Source of the DNA: Nocardioides allogilvus | GTDB lineage: Bacteria > Actinomycetota > Actinomycetes > Propionibacteriales > Nocardioidaceae | NCBI RefSeq assembly: GCF_003047285.1 | Contig: NZ_PZYX01000007.1 | Coordinates: 62,001-126,000 of the forward strand | Length of the DNA: 64,000 bases | Reading direction: 5' to 3' | Shown here: piece by piece, positions 34,840 through 48,583 of the stretch | Position numbering within the stretch: the first letter of the stretch is position 1 | Layout of the letters: each line of letters opens with the position of its first letter | Position numbers and translations under genes: made by a program | Notes under the pieces: generated by a model | Database searches by the model: none | Told to the model about the DNA's origin: nothing | Seen by the model: only the letters and a program-made list of their open reading frames with translations

Positions 34840-35541
34840 GTGTCAACCACGTCTCTGGTCAAAGGGGCGCGTGCATCGCGCTCGACCATCGCGCTCAAGC
34901 TCCTGATGGCGATTTCCGGCCTCATCTTCATCGGCTTCGTGCTGATGCACATGTACGGAAATCTCAAGGCCTTCGCCGGCCATGATGCCTTCAACGAGTA
35001 CGCCCACCACCTGCGCACCTTCGGTGAGCCAATGCTGCCCCACGAGGGGTTGCTCTGGATCATCCGAGTGACGCTGCTCGGTGCACTCATCGTGCACGTG
35101 TATGCCGCCGTCGCGCTGTGGCGTCGTGCCCAGCGCGCGCGCACCACGCCGTACGCCGTGAAGAAGCACACCGGGGCGACGTTCGCGAGCCGGCTGATGC
35201 GCTGGGGCGGCGTCACGCTGCTGCTGTTCATCATCTGGCACCTCCTCAACTTCACCATCGGGAAGGTCAACGTCTCCGGCGGCCCGACCAACGACCCCTA
35301 CAACCTCCTGGTCGACACGTTCGACACGTGGTGGCTGACGGTGATCTACCTCGTCGCGATGGCCGCGCTCGGCGCGCACCTGCACCACGGTGTCTGGAGT
35401 GCCGCGCAGACGCTCGGCCTGACGGGCAACGCCAAGGCCCGCGCCACCTGGAAGAAGATCGCGTTCGTGACTGCGCTGATCATCTCGGTCGGCTTCTCGC
35501 TGGTGCCGATCTTCGTCCTCGCCGGCGTCATCTCGAAGTAA
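34840..35541 (+). CDS. sdhC: Succinate dehydrogenase cytochrome b558 subunit
   Basis: A 233-residue diheme-type membrane anchor of five helices: ALKLLMAISGLIFIGFVLMH, IIRVTLLGALIVHVYAAVAL, MRWGGVTLLLFIIWHLLNF, WLTVIYLVAMAALGAHLHHG and AFVTALIISVGFSLVPIFVL. Histidines in the helices (VLMHMYGN, VHVYAA, IWHLLNFT, HLHHGVW) are the heme ligands expected for the B. subtilis/Corynebacterium type. GTG 34840 was chosen because of the leaderless spacing; GTG 34831 is an alternative. Nine bases separate the stop from the flavoprotein start. This type is linked to menaquinone and can in principle also run as fumarate reductase. Confidence 0.93.
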   Translation: MSTTSLVKGARASRSTIALKLLMAISGLIFIGFVLMHMYGNLKAFAGHDAFNEYAHHLRTFGEPMLPHEGLLWIIRVTLLGALIVHVYAAVALWRRAQRARTTPYAVKKHTGATFASRLMRWGGVTLLLFIIWHLLNFTIGKVNVSGGPTNDPYNLLVDTFDTWWLTVIYLVAMAALGAHLHHGVWSAAQTLGLTGNAKARATWKKIAFVTALIISVGFSLVPIFVLAGVISK

Positions 35542-35550
35542 GGGATCTCA

Positions 35551-37577
<2,027 letters not shown>

Positions 37578-37581
<4 letters not shown>

Positions 37582-38339
37582 GCAGCAACAGCAACATGAG
37601 CCTGACGCTCAAGATCTGGCGTCAGCCCGATGCCGTCTCGGCCGGCGCGATGCACACCTACCAGGTCACCGACGTGTCCCCGGACATGTCGTTCCTGGAG
37701 ATGCTCGACGTGCTCAACGAGGACCTCAACGCCAAGGGCGAGGACCCGATCGCGTTCGACTCCGACTGTCGCGAGGGCATCTGCGGCATGTGTGGCCTGA
37801 TGATCAACGGTGACGCGCACGGTCCCGAGGTCACCACCACCTGCCAGCTGCACATGCGCTCCTTCACCGACGGCGAGACCATCACCATCGAGCCGTGGCG
37901 TGCCACCGCCTTCCCGGTGATCAAGGACCTCGTCGTCGACCGCAGCTCGTTCGACCGGATCATCCAGCAGGGTGGCTACATCTCGGTCAACACGGGTTCG
38001 GCTCCCGAGGCCCACTCCGTGCCGGTCCCCCGCGACGACGCCATGCGCGCCTTCAGCGTGGCCACCTGCATCGGTTGCGGCGCCTGCGTCGCGGCCTGCC
38101 CCAACGGCTCCGCGTCGCTGTTCATGGGTGCCAAGATCACCCACCTCGGCGAGCTCCCGCAGGGCCAGCCCGAGCGCGACTCCCGCGTCGTCAACATGGT
38201 CGCCCAGCACGACCACGAGGGCTTCGGTGGCTGCACCAACATCGGTGAGTGCACCGCCGCCTGCCCCAAGGAGATCCCGCTCGACGTGATCTCGCAGCTC
38301 AACAAGGACCTGCGCACCGCGCTCAAGCACGGTTTCTGA
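37578..38339 (+). CDS. sdhB: Succinate dehydrogenase/fumarate reductase iron-sulfur subunit (b558 type)
   Basis: A 253-residue iron-sulfur protein. The [2Fe-2S] ligands are in [17 protein letters not shown] plus TTTCQLH; the C-terminal ferredoxin-like half has [16 protein letters not shown] and [15 protein letters not shown], which bind the [4Fe-4S] and [3Fe-4S] clusters. GTG 37578 sits in the stop of the flavoprotein gene. A strong hairpin follows 13 bases after the stop. Complete sdhC-sdhA-sdhB order. Confidence 0.95.
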
Positions 38340-38351
38340 GCTCCAACGTCG

Positions 38352-38400
38352 AGACAGCGGTATCCCACAGCCACCTGGTGGCTGGTGGATACCGCTGTTT
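38352..38400. terminator. Terminator of the b558-type SDH operon
   Basis: A 12-bp perfect stem (38354-38365 with 38387-38398) enclosing a 2x2 internal loop and a further six or so pairs, followed by tttcgtt. It lies between convergent genes and may work both ways. Confidence 0.75.
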
Positions 38401-38415
38401 CGTTGTCCTGCCCGC

Positions 38416-38637
38416 TCAGTCGCGCGAGCGCAGCACCTTCGCACCCCAGGCGGCGAACACGCCCCCGAGGACCAGGTTGACCACGATCAGCACGGTGTGG
38501 GCGATCCAGTAGCCGGCCGGGCGGTCCTCGCCGGCGGCGTGGGCGGCGTACAGGTTCTTGGTGAACATGCCCCAGGTGAGGAAGTTCCACGCGGCGAGGC
38601 CGAGGAGGAACAGGCCGTGCTTGCGCTGCATCTGCAT
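38416..38637 (-). CDS. SCO4848-like small membrane protein
   Basis: A 73-residue protein with two helices: HGLFLLGLAAWNFLTWGMFT and YWIAHTVLIVVNLVLGGVFA. The pattern WNF.TW..F.KNLY followed by AYWIAHTVLIVVN is like the short SCO4848 family of actinobacterial membrane proteins, whose role is not known. The start ATG 38637 is two bases from the stop of the YihY gene upstream, so both are probably on one transcript. The C-terminus is basic (RSRD), on the cytosolic side by the positive-inside rule. Confidence 0.75.
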   Translation of the reverse strand: MQMQRKHGLFLLGLAAWNFLTWGMFTKNLYAAHAAGEDRPAGYWIAHTVLIVVNLVLGGVFAAWGAKVLRSRD

Positions 38638-38638
38638 G

Positions 38639-39691
38639 TCAGTGCTTCTTTCGTCGGAGTACGGCGACCAGCGCGAGCATCACGCCCGCGCCTGCGGCAA
38701 AGGAGCCCTTGGCCAGCCCTGCGGCAGGAGCAGGCTGTGCGGCCACGCGCGCGGCCGCAGGGAGGTCGATGGGCGGGCCCTGGACGACACCGTCGGCGGC
38801 CTGCACCGAGGCCCGCGCAGCGCGGGCGTCCGCTGACGTGTGCGCCCACGCGGCGGCGTACATCACGACCCGCGAGAAGTAGTTGATCCACACGACGAGG
38901 ACGAGCGCGATCCCGAACGCCTGCACGGCCGGCTGCTCCTTGGTCGCCTGGAGCAGGAACGTCGAGAGCTGCTTGAGCAGCTCGAAGGCGATCGCCCCGA
39001 GCAGCGCACCCGACCACAGGGACCCGTTGGGGACGTTGGGCCGCGCGAGCACCTTGAAGAAGGCGAAGAACAGCAGGGTGCTCGCGGCCAGCCCGAGCGC
39101 GAGGGCCAGCAGCCACAGCAGCGGCTCGGCACCGGCGCCGAGGCCGAGGAAGTCGAGGATGGGTTCGGCGAACTTGGTGACGACACCGGACACGGCGACG
39201 CTGAGCACCAGCACCGAACCCAGGGTCAGCAGGCCGAGCACGTCGCGGACCTTGCCGAGGACGAAGTTGGGGCGCTCGCGCTCCGGCTCCTCGAAGACCG
39301 CGATCAGCGCCGTACGCATGCCCGAGAGCCACCCGAGGCCGGAGTAGAGCGCGAGCACGAGACCGATGCTCAAGATGCCCGGCGCGTTGTCCTGGAAGGT
39401 CGAGAGCTGCAGACCGTCCTTGCCGCCCACGATCCCCGGCAGCACCTGCCCGAGCGCCTCGATCAGGTCGTCGTCGGCCTTCTCGTAGGCCTTGGACACG
39501 AAGCCGATCACGGCGAACGCGACCGCGAGGATCGGGAAGAACGACAGGAACGCGAAGTAGGTGACGGCGGCCGCGAGCGCACTGCCGTTGACGTCGCCGT
39601 AGTGCTCGACGGTGCGGACGACGTGGTCGATGAGGGGGCGCCGCTCGCGGATGACGGCGAGGCGCTGCTTCGTGGTGTCGATGAACGACAT
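38639..39691 (-). CDS. YihY/virulence factor BrkB family membrane protein
   Basis: A 350-residue inner-membrane protein. The family core starts NGSALAAAVTYFAFLSFFPI and has six helices, including GILSIGLVLALYSGLGWLSG, VLVLSVAVSGVVTKFAEPIL and PLLWLLALALGLAASTLLFF, ending FGIALVLVVWINYFSRVVMY. After the core there is an Ala/Pro-rich linker and one more hydrophobic segment close to the C-terminus (GAGVMLALVAVLRRKKH), which is extra to most family members. Function is unknown; older claims of RNase BN activity were assigned to another gene. ATG 39691 is 14 bases from the 2'-5' RNA ligase stop. Confidence 0.88.
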   Translation of the reverse strand: MSFIDTTKQRLAVIRERRPLIDHVVRTVEHYGDVNGSALAAAVTYFAFLSFFPILAVAFAVIGFVSKAYEKADDDLIEALGQVLPGIVGGKDGLQLSTFQDNAPGILSIGLVLALYSGLGWLSGMRTALIAVFEEPERERPNFVLGKVRDVLGLLTLGSVLVLSVAVSGVVTKFAEPILDFLGLGAGAEPLLWLLALALGLAASTLLFFAFFKVLARPNVPNGSLWSGALLGAIAFELLKQLSTFLLQATKEQPAVQAFGIALVLVVWINYFSRVVMYAAAWAHTSADARAARASVQAADGVVQGPPIDLPAAARVAAQPAPAAGLAKGSFAAGAGVMLALVAVLRRKKH

Positions 39692-39705
39692 GGGGACTCC
39701 CGAGA

Positions 39706-40227
39706 TCAGGCGGTGGTGGCGAGCAGCGCGAACTCGCGGGTGGGCTGCCAGCCGGCGCCGTCGTCGTGGACGTAGAGGGCGAAGTGGTCGGCCGCGAACT
39801 CGCACTCGAAGTCGGCCAGCTCGGCGAACGCGCGGTCGAGCTGGGCGTCGGCGAGGTGGTGGGCGACGGTCACGTGCGGGTGGTAGGGGAAGGCCAGCTC
39901 GACGGCCAGCGGTCCGCGGCGTACGGCGAGCGCGAGCTGCTCGCACTGGGAGATCCCCTCGACCACGGAGACGAAGACGACCGGCGACACGGGGCGGAAG
40001 GTGCCGGTGCCGCGCAGGTGGATCCGGAAGGCGTCCACGGAGCCCGCAACGGCCGCCAGGTGGGCCTCGACGCCCGGCAGGTCGTCCGCGGAGACCTCCA
40101 CCGGAGGGATCAACGTGATGTGCGTGGGGATCTGGGTGGCCGTGAGGTCGCCGACGGAGGTCCGGTAGTCCTGGAGCTCCGTGGCCCAGGGCTCCGGAAT
40201 CGCAACGGCAACTCCGATGGTCGGCAC
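39706..40227 (-). CDS. 2'-5' RNA ligase family protein (2H phosphoesterase)
   Basis: A 173-residue protein with the two HxT motifs of the 2H phosphoesterase superfamily: THITLIPPV (about residues 35-43) and HPHVTVAHHL (about 114-123), about 80 residues apart as usual. Family members hydrolyse or ligate 2'-5' or cyclic phosphodiester bonds in RNA or small nucleotides; the in-cell role in actinobacteria is not known. GTG 40227 follows TAGGGT by six bases, a leaderless start. Divergent from trpS with a 60-base gap. Confidence 0.88.
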   Translation of the reverse strand: MPTIGVAVAIPEPWATELQDYRTSVGDLTATQIPTHITLIPPVEVSADDLPGVEAHLAAVAGSVDAFRIHLRGTGTFRPVSPVVFVSVVEGISQCEQLALAVRRGPLAVELAFPYHPHVTVAHHLADAQLDRAFAELADFECEFAADHFALYVHDDGAGWQPTREFALLATTA

Positions 40228-40287
40228 GCCGAGACCCTACCGAACTGGGTCGCGGTGTCCGGCAGGCGGTTTGTAGGATCCCTGTTC
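40228..40287. promoter_or_regulatory. Divergent leaderless promoters (RNA ligase-like gene and trpS)
   Basis: Minus strand: TAGGGT (40234-40239), six bases from GTG 40227. Plus strand: TAGGAT (40274-40279), eight bases from GTG 40288. No T-box or leader peptide is visible before trpS. Confidence 0.5.
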
Positions 40288-41337
40288 GTGAGCGACTCCT
40301 ATCAGGCAGCCCTGGCGCGCAGCGCCGCGATCGAGAAGCGACTGGAGGAGAATCCCGCGAGCTTGCGGATGCTGACGGGTGACCGCCCGACCGGCTCCCT
40401 GCACATCGGCCACTACTTCGGATCCATCCGCAACCGCGTCAAGCTCCAGCAGAGCGGCGCCGAGATCTGGCAGCTGATCGCCGACTACCAGGTCATCACC
40501 GACCGCGAGATGCTCGGCGACATCCGGGGCAGCGTGCACAGCCTCACGCTCGACAACATCGCCGCCGGCCTCGATCCCGAGCGCGCCACGATCTTCACGC
40601 ACTCGGCCGTCCCGGCGCTCAACCAGCTGATGCTGCCCTTCCTGAGCCTGGTGAGCGTGGCCGAGCTGCAGCGCAACCCCACGGTCAAGGACGAGGCCAA
40701 GACCGCCGGCATCACCAGCATCGGCGGGCTGCTGCTCACCTACCCCGTCCACCAGGCCGCCGACATCCTCTTCTGCAAGGCCAACGTCGTGCCGGTCGGT
40801 CGCGACCAGCTGCCCCACCTCGAGCAGACCCGCGTCGTGGCCCGCCGCTTCAACGAGCGCTACGGCGCCACCTTCCCCGAGCCCGACGCCCTGCTGTCGG
40901 AGGCGACCCTGATCCTCGGCCTCGACGGCACCAAGATGAGCAAGTCCAAGGGCAACGTCATCGAGCTTCGGATGACCGCCGACGAGACGGCCAAGAAGCT
41001 CAAGGGCGCCAAGACCGACAGTGACCGCGTCATCACCTACGAGCCGGAGACCCGGCCCGAGGTCGCCAACCTGCTCCTGCTCATCTCCCTGTGCGAGGGC
41101 GTCGAGCCGGAGCTGGTCGCCGACGAGATCGGCGACGGCGGCGGTGGTGCCCTGAAGAAGCGGCTCACCGACGCGATCAACACCGAGCTCGCGCCGTTGC
41201 GCGCCCGCCGGCAGGAGCTCGAGGGCGACTCGTCGTACGTCGCCGACATCCTGCGTGCCGGCAACGCGCGCGCCAACGAGGTGGCAGAGGCGACCCTCGC
41301 GGAGGTCCGCGAGCGGATGGGCATGGTCTACACCTGA
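40288..41337 (+). CDS. trpS: Tryptophanyl-tRNA synthetase
   Basis: A 349-residue class Ic synthetase charging tRNA-Trp. The HIGH motif is TGSLHIGHYFGS (about residues 36-47) and the KMSKS loop is GLDGTKMSKSKGN (about 210-222). QLIADYQVITDRE, VKDEAKTAGI and PVGRDQLPHLEQTR are the tryptophan- and adenylate-binding blocks. Length is normal for bacterial TrpRS. GTG 40288 is preceded by a -10 box eight bases upstream; the 25 residues before the HIGH region fit actinobacterial homologues. Confidence 0.96.
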   Translation: MSDSYQAALARSAAIEKRLEENPASLRMLTGDRPTGSLHIGHYFGSIRNRVKLQQSGAEIWQLIADYQVITDREMLGDIRGSVHSLTLDNIAAGLDPERATIFTHSAVPALNQLMLPFLSLVSVAELQRNPTVKDEAKTAGITSIGGLLLTYPVHQAADILFCKANVVPVGRDQLPHLEQTRVVARRFNERYGATFPEPDALLSEATLILGLDGTKMSKSKGNVIELRMTADETAKKLKGAKTDSDRVITYEPETRPEVANLLLLISLCEGVEPELVADEIGDGGGGALKKRLTDAINTELAPLRARRQELEGDSSYVADILRAGNARANEVAEATLAEVRERMGMVYT

Positions 41338-41469
41338 GCGGTCCGGACAAACTTACGCTTGCGTAGAAATTTGTTCATCAGTATGGCGCTGTGCGTTAAC
41401 TCGTGAGTAACATCACCCGTGGTCGGGAGGACCGACATCGGGGGATGTTGCTTGGGAGGGCACACAAGA
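41338..41469 (+). promoter_or_regulatory. Lipase upstream region with TetR-like inverted repeat
   Basis: TACGCTTGCGTA (41354-41365) lies in an A/T-rich stretch; GTTAACTCGTGAGTAAC (41395-41411) is a second dyad. GGGAGG (41454-41459) is the Shine-Dalgarno sequence, 10 bases before ATG 41470. The first repeat resembles operators of TetR regulators of fatty-acid genes. Confidence 0.45.
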
Positions 41470-42702
41470 ATGAAGCGCGCACGCACACTGGTTGCGTCCA
41501 TCACCACACTCATGGCGTCCGCCGTCGTGGTCGTCTCCGCACCGACGGTGGCCAACGCCGTCGTCGAGGAGCCGCCGCGTCCGGCGTTCTACGAGGCGCC
41601 TGCCACGCTGCCGGCGACCAACGGCGCGGTGATCCGCACGGAGCCCATGAGCTTCCTGCTCGACCCCGCCGACGCCACCAGCCTGGTCACCAATGCCAAG
41701 CGGGTGCTCTACAAGACCACCAACCGCGCCGGCAAGGCGATCGCCGTGTCCGGCGTCGTCCTCGTCCCCAAGGCCAGCTGGATCGGCTTCGGCTCGCGCC
41801 CGGTGATCGGCTACGCCGCCGGCACCCAGGGCATGGGTGACAAGTGCGCCCCGTCTCGCCAGTACAGCGAGGGCCTCGAGTACGAAGCGGCCGGCATCCA
41901 GGCCCTGCTCAACCGGGGCTACGCCGTGGCCGTGACCGACTACGAGGGTCTCGGCACCGCCGGCATCCACACCTACATGGACCGCGTCTCGCAGGGCCGG
42001 GCCGTCCTCGACGTCGTCCGGGCCGCCCAGCGGATCTCGGGCACCGGACTCTCCTCAACCAGCCCCGTCGGCATCGAGGGCTATTCGCAAGGTGGCGGCG
42101 CGGCCGCCGCTGCCGTCGAGCTGGCGTCGACGTACGCCCCTGAGCTCCGCGTCAAGGGCGCGGCGGTCGGCGCCGTCCCCGCCGACCTCAAGTCGGTCGC
42201 CGAGCACCTCGACGGCGGCCTCTACTCGGCCTTCGCCTTCTTCGCGCTGCGCGGTCTCTCCGCCAGCTACGGCGTCGACCTGCTGCCCTACCTCAACGCC
42301 GAGGGCGTCAAGACGATGCAGACCGTCGAGCAGGACTGCGTCTTCGACCTGTTCGGCCACTCGTTCGTGAAGTCGGAGACGCTCAGTCACAACGGCAAGG
42401 GCATGTCCGACCTGATCGGGCTGCCGCAGTTCGCCCGCATGATCGAGGACCAGCGGATCGGCACCATCAAGCCCACGGTGCCCGTGCTCGTCAGCCACTC
42501 GAGGCTCGACGACGTCATCCCCTTCGCCAACGGCAGGAACATGGCCGCGTCGTGGTGCGACCAGGGCGCCAACGTCCGGTTCTCGGCCAACATCCTGCCG
42601 ACGCACATCGGCGGCTACCTGCCGTTCGGCACGGAGGCCGCGATGTTCTTCGAGGGCCGCTTCGCGGGCCTGCCGCAGTGGAGCAACTGCTGGACCCTGT
42701 GA
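41470..42702 (+). CDS. Secreted lipase/esterase (LIP-type alpha/beta hydrolase)
   Basis: A 410-residue exported hydrolase. The signal peptide is MKRARTLVASITTLMASAVV with cleavage near PTVANA. The mature enzyme follows the secretory lipase family: VPKASWIGFGSRPVIGYAAG, VAVTDYEGLGTAGIHTYM, nucleophile elbow GIEGYSQGGGAAAA (Ser near residue 204), an aspartate in VLVSHSRLDDVIP and a histidine in LPTHIGGYLP, which together form the triad. Cysteines (DKCAPS, QDCVFD, SWCDQG, SNCWTL) probably make two disulfides. Substrate length is not readable. The ATG is set by the signal peptide and the upstream GGGAGG. A hairpin follows. Confidence 0.88.
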   Translation: MKRARTLVASITTLMASAVVVVSAPTVANAVVEEPPRPAFYEAPATLPATNGAVIRTEPMSFLLDPADATSLVTNAKRVLYKTTNRAGKAIAVSGVVLVPKASWIGFGSRPVIGYAAGTQGMGDKCAPSRQYSEGLEYEAAGIQALLNRGYAVAVTDYEGLGTAGIHTYMDRVSQGRAVLDVVRAAQRISGTGLSSTSPVGIEGYSQGGGAAAAAVELASTYAPELRVKGAAVGAVPADLKSVAEHLDGGLYSAFAFFALRGLSASYGVDLLPYLNAEGVKTMQTVEQDCVFDLFGHSFVKSETLSHNGKGMSDLIGLPQFARMIEDQRIGTIKPTVPVLVSHSRLDDVIPFANGRNMAASWCDQGANVRFSANILPTHIGGYLPFGTEAAMFFEGRFAGLPQWSNCWTL

Positions 42703-42735
42703 CCCAGCGCTGACCCAGCACTGACCGAGCAGCGC

Positions 42736-42781
42736 CGAGGGCGTGGTCCGGACCGTTCACGCGGTCCAGGCCACGCCCTCG
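42736..42781. terminator. Two-tier hairpin between convergent lipase and small gene
   Basis: CGAGGGCGTGG (42736-42746) pairs perfectly with CCACGCCCTCG (42771-42781), and inside it GGACCG (42750-42755) pairs with CGGTCC (42762-42767). It overlaps the last codons and stop of the 56-residue gene. Confidence 0.7.
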
Positions 42782-42927
42782 ATCAGCTGGTCCGCCCATG
42801 GGTTGACGCCGGCCAGCTCACGGCGACGGGCGATCAGCTCCACCAGGTCGTGCGTACGCCGATCGCGCAGTGCACGACGGCGGTCGAGCTCGGCTTCGGG
42901 GATCTCGGAGGACGAGTACTCGTTCAT
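42757..42927 (-). CDS. Small acidic/basic protein, 56 residues, unknown
   Basis: A short reading frame with actinobacterial codon bias: MNEYSSSEIPEAELDRRRAL, then RDRRTHDLVELIARRRELAG and a last part VNPWADQLIEGVAWTA. It is predicted to be mostly helical, with an N-terminal Ser/Glu patch, an Arg-rich middle helix and a Trp-containing end. There is no signal peptide or membrane helix. I do not recognise a family. Support for its being real: third-position G/C, a sensible composition, and a position between a promoter-like region (42928-42972) and a terminator whose stem overlaps its stop. No strong Shine-Dalgarno sequence is seen (GCTGGGGCC before ATG). Confidence 0.55.
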   Translation of the reverse strand: MNEYSSSEIPEAELDRRRALRDRRTHDLVELIARRRELAGVNPWADQLIEGVAWTA

Positions 42928-42972
42928 GGCCCCAGCGTGCGCGACGCGTGCGAACGACCGATGGACGCAGCG

Positions 42973-44223
42973 TTACGCCTTCGTAAGTTCGGACGCCGGC
43001 ACGGTTGCGATCCGGTGACGCCGGTGCACGGCGACCGAGAGCACCAGCACGACGAAGCCGCCGATGCTCAGCGCGACACCGACGAGCGCCGGCGCGCGGT
43101 AGCCCCAGCCGGCGGCGATGACGAGCCCGCCCAGCCAGGCGCCGAGGGCGTTGGCGACGTTGAGCGAGGCGTGGTTCATCGCGGCGCCCAGCGTCTGGGC
43201 CTCGCCCGCGACGTCCATCAGCCGCAGCTGGAGGTTGACCACGAGCACCGACCCGAGCGCCGTGATCGCGAAGACCACGGGCAGCGCCAGCCAGCCGCCG
43301 GGAGCGGTCAGCCAGAAGAGCATCAGCGTGGCCCCCATGCCGGCAGCACCGATCAGCAGCGACCGGAAGATCGACCAGTCGGCCATCACCCCCGCCAGCC
43401 ACGTGCCGCCGACCATGCCGAGGCCGAACGACAGCAGGAAGACCGGCACGGCCGACTCCCCCAGCCCGCCGACCTCGGTGACGGTCGGGGCGATGTAGGT
43501 GTAGACCGCGAACATGCCGCCGAAGCCGATGGCGCCGGCCAGCAGGGTCAGCCAGACCTGCGGCAGCCGGAACGCCGCGAGCTCGCGGCGCCCGCTGGCC
43601 TCACCGTCGCCGGGACAGCTGGGCACGAACGCCAGCACCAGCGCCAGCGTGATGACGCCGAGCGCGGTGACGACCCAGAAGGCGATGCGCCAACCGAGGT
43701 TCTGTCCCAACCACGTCGCCGCTGGTACGCCGAGGACGTTGGCCACGCTCAGTCCGAGCATGACCGCCGCGACGGCACGGCCCTTGCGGGCCGGGCTCGC
43801 CATGCTGGCCGCCAGCAGTGACGCGACACCGAAGTAGGCACCGTGGGGCAGGCCGGCGGCGAAGCGGGCGACCATCAGGGCGCCGTACGACGTGGCGAGG
43901 GCGCTGGCGGCGTTTCCCAGCGCGAAGGCGACCATCAGCGCGACCAGCAGGGCGCGCCGCGGCAGCCGGGCGCCCAGGAAGGCCAGCACGGGAGCACCGA
44001 CGACGACACCGAGGGCATAGGCCGAGATGACGTGACCGCCGGTGGGGATCGAGACGTCGACGCCCCGGGCGATCTGCGGCAGCAGCCCCATCGTCACGAA
44101 CTCGGTGGTGCCGATCGCGAAGCCGCCCATGGCCAGCGCCAGGATCGCGAGCCCGAAGTGGCGGGCGCGGACCACCGGGGTGTGGTCGATCTCTGGGGCC
44201 TCGGGAGTCGTCGTCATCTGCAC
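42973..44223 (-). CDS. MFS transporter, DHA1/AraJ-like exporter
   Basis: A 416-residue major facilitator protein with 12 predicted helices. The first helix holds LAILALAMGGFAIGTTEFVT, the GTTEF phrase of the AraJ/YdhP/NepI branch, and motif A-like GAPVLAFLGARLPRRALLVA follows helix 2. The second half begins LPQVWLTLLAGAIGFGGMFA. Members export sugars, nucleosides or drugs; the substrate here is unknown. ATG 44223 (or 44217) has GGAGA 10 bases upstream. The stop TAA is inside a short inverted repeat, TTACG-cctt-CGTAA (42973-42986). Confidence 0.88.
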   Translation of the reverse strand: MQMTTTPEAPEIDHTPVVRARHFGLAILALAMGGFAIGTTEFVTMGLLPQIARGVDVSIPTGGHVISAYALGVVVGAPVLAFLGARLPRRALLVALMVAFALGNAASALATSYGALMVARFAAGLPHGAYFGVASLLAASMASPARKGRAVAAVMLGLSVANVLGVPAATWLGQNLGWRIAFWVVTALGVITLALVLAFVPSCPGDGEASGRRELAAFRLPQVWLTLLAGAIGFGGMFAVYTYIAPTVTEVGGLGESAVPVFLLSFGLGMVGGTWLAGVMADWSIFRSLLIGAAGMGATLMLFWLTAPGGWLALPVVFAITALGSVLVVNLQLRLMDVAGEAQTLGAAMNHASLNVANALGAWLGGLVIAAGWGYRAPALVGVALSIGGFVVLVLSVAVHRRHRIATVPASELTKA

Positions 44224-44293
44224 TCATTCTCCAAGGCGCGGAGCCGACCACCAATTCCCGAGCCGCAGACGCGTGCTGCCGCCCACGGTGACC

Positions 44294-44325
44294 GTGCGCG
44301 CCGCGGGCGGACCCGCGGCGCGCAC
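44294..44325 (-). terminator. icd terminator
   Basis: A perfect 14-bp G/C-rich stem (44294-44307 with 44312-44325) with loop cgga, starting five bases after the icd stop. No T-tract. Confidence 0.75.
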
Positions 44326-44330
44326 TCGGA

Positions 44331-47755
<3,425 letters not shown>

Positions 47756-48481
47756 TCAGCTGTCGGCCGAGAAGGACACCAGCGCGAGCGTGCTGGTGTC
47801 CGACTCGGTCCGCACCAGGCCGACACCGCGCACGTAGTGGCGCACGGCCTCGACGGTGGCATCGAGTGCCGTCGTCTCGCGGATCTCGATCGCGTCGGTC
47901 CACGAGCCGTACGGCGTCGACACGCTGGCCGCCACGTCGAGCACCCACGACCGGTCCTCGGCCACGCCAGCGGCGTACTGCTGGACGAATCCGTCGCCGA
48001 CCCGCGGCCTGGCCGGCATGACCAGGCCCGCCTGCGCGCCGCCGATGCCCGCCTGCCAGGTGTCGGTCCCACCGCTGGCGGCACCGAAGGACCACACGTT
48101 GCCGGCGCGGTCCTGGGCGTAGTAGCGCGTCGAGGTCTCCTCGCCACGGCGACGCCGGACGCTGGTCGTCACGGCGGTCGTGGTGACGCCGGCGATGCGC
48201 CGTCTCTCGTCGGCGACCCGCACGACGACGTCGGGACCGCGGTCGGCCTCGTAGGTCCACTCGCTCCCGGCCGACAGCGGCAGGAACGGGTTGTCGATCC
48301 CGCGCACGAAGTCGGCGGGCTCGGGGGTCGCGGTCGGGATCTCCAGGCCGTCCACGCCAGCCGGGTCGATCGAGCGCGGCTCACCTGCGCCGCAGCCGGC
48401 CGCGGCCAGCAGACCCGGGGCGATCAGGGCGATGACCGCGATCCGGACGAAGCGACGGGCGGCGGGGGCGAGGCTCGGCAT
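47756..48481 (-). CDS. Hypothetical lipoprotein
   Basis: A 241-residue exported protein. Signal: MPSLAPAARRFVRIAVIALI, lipobox LAAAGC (Cys near residue 30). The mature part contains FVRGIDNPFLPLSAGSEWTY, then strands with YYAQDRAGNVWSFGA and YGSWTDAIEIRETTALD. The combination 'NPFLPL.pGs.W.Y' and 'YaqD..GNVWyfGE' is familiar from a group of uncharacterised bacterial secreted proteins, but I cannot give it a function. The ATG at 48481 is preceded by a GGAGG-like stretch (CTCCTCC on the plus strand). It is divergent from mdh and convergent with the aquaporin. Confidence 0.7.
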   Translation of the reverse strand: MPSLAPAARRFVRIAVIALIAPGLLAAAGCGAGEPRSIDPAGVDGLEIPTATPEPADFVRGIDNPFLPLSAGSEWTYEADRGPDVVVRVADERRRIAGVTTTAVTTSVRRRRGEETSTRYYAQDRAGNVWSFGAASGGTDTWQAGIGGAQAGLVMPARPRVGDGFVQQYAAGVAEDRSWVLDVAASVSTPYGSWTDAIEIRETTALDATVEAVRHYVRGVGLVRTESDTSTLALVSFSADS

Positions 48482-48583
48482 GGGAGGAGAATGCCAGCCA
48501 GCCCTCCCGGGCCGGACAACGAGCGGCGCTGCTAGCGTCGCCGGCAGATCAACCACCACTCAACTTCGCGTACAGGAGTCCCC

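Noticed and set aside
40228..40287. T-box or leader-peptide attenuator before trpS
   Set aside because: The gap is 60 bases and has a leaderless promoter eight bases from the start; there is no room for a leader.
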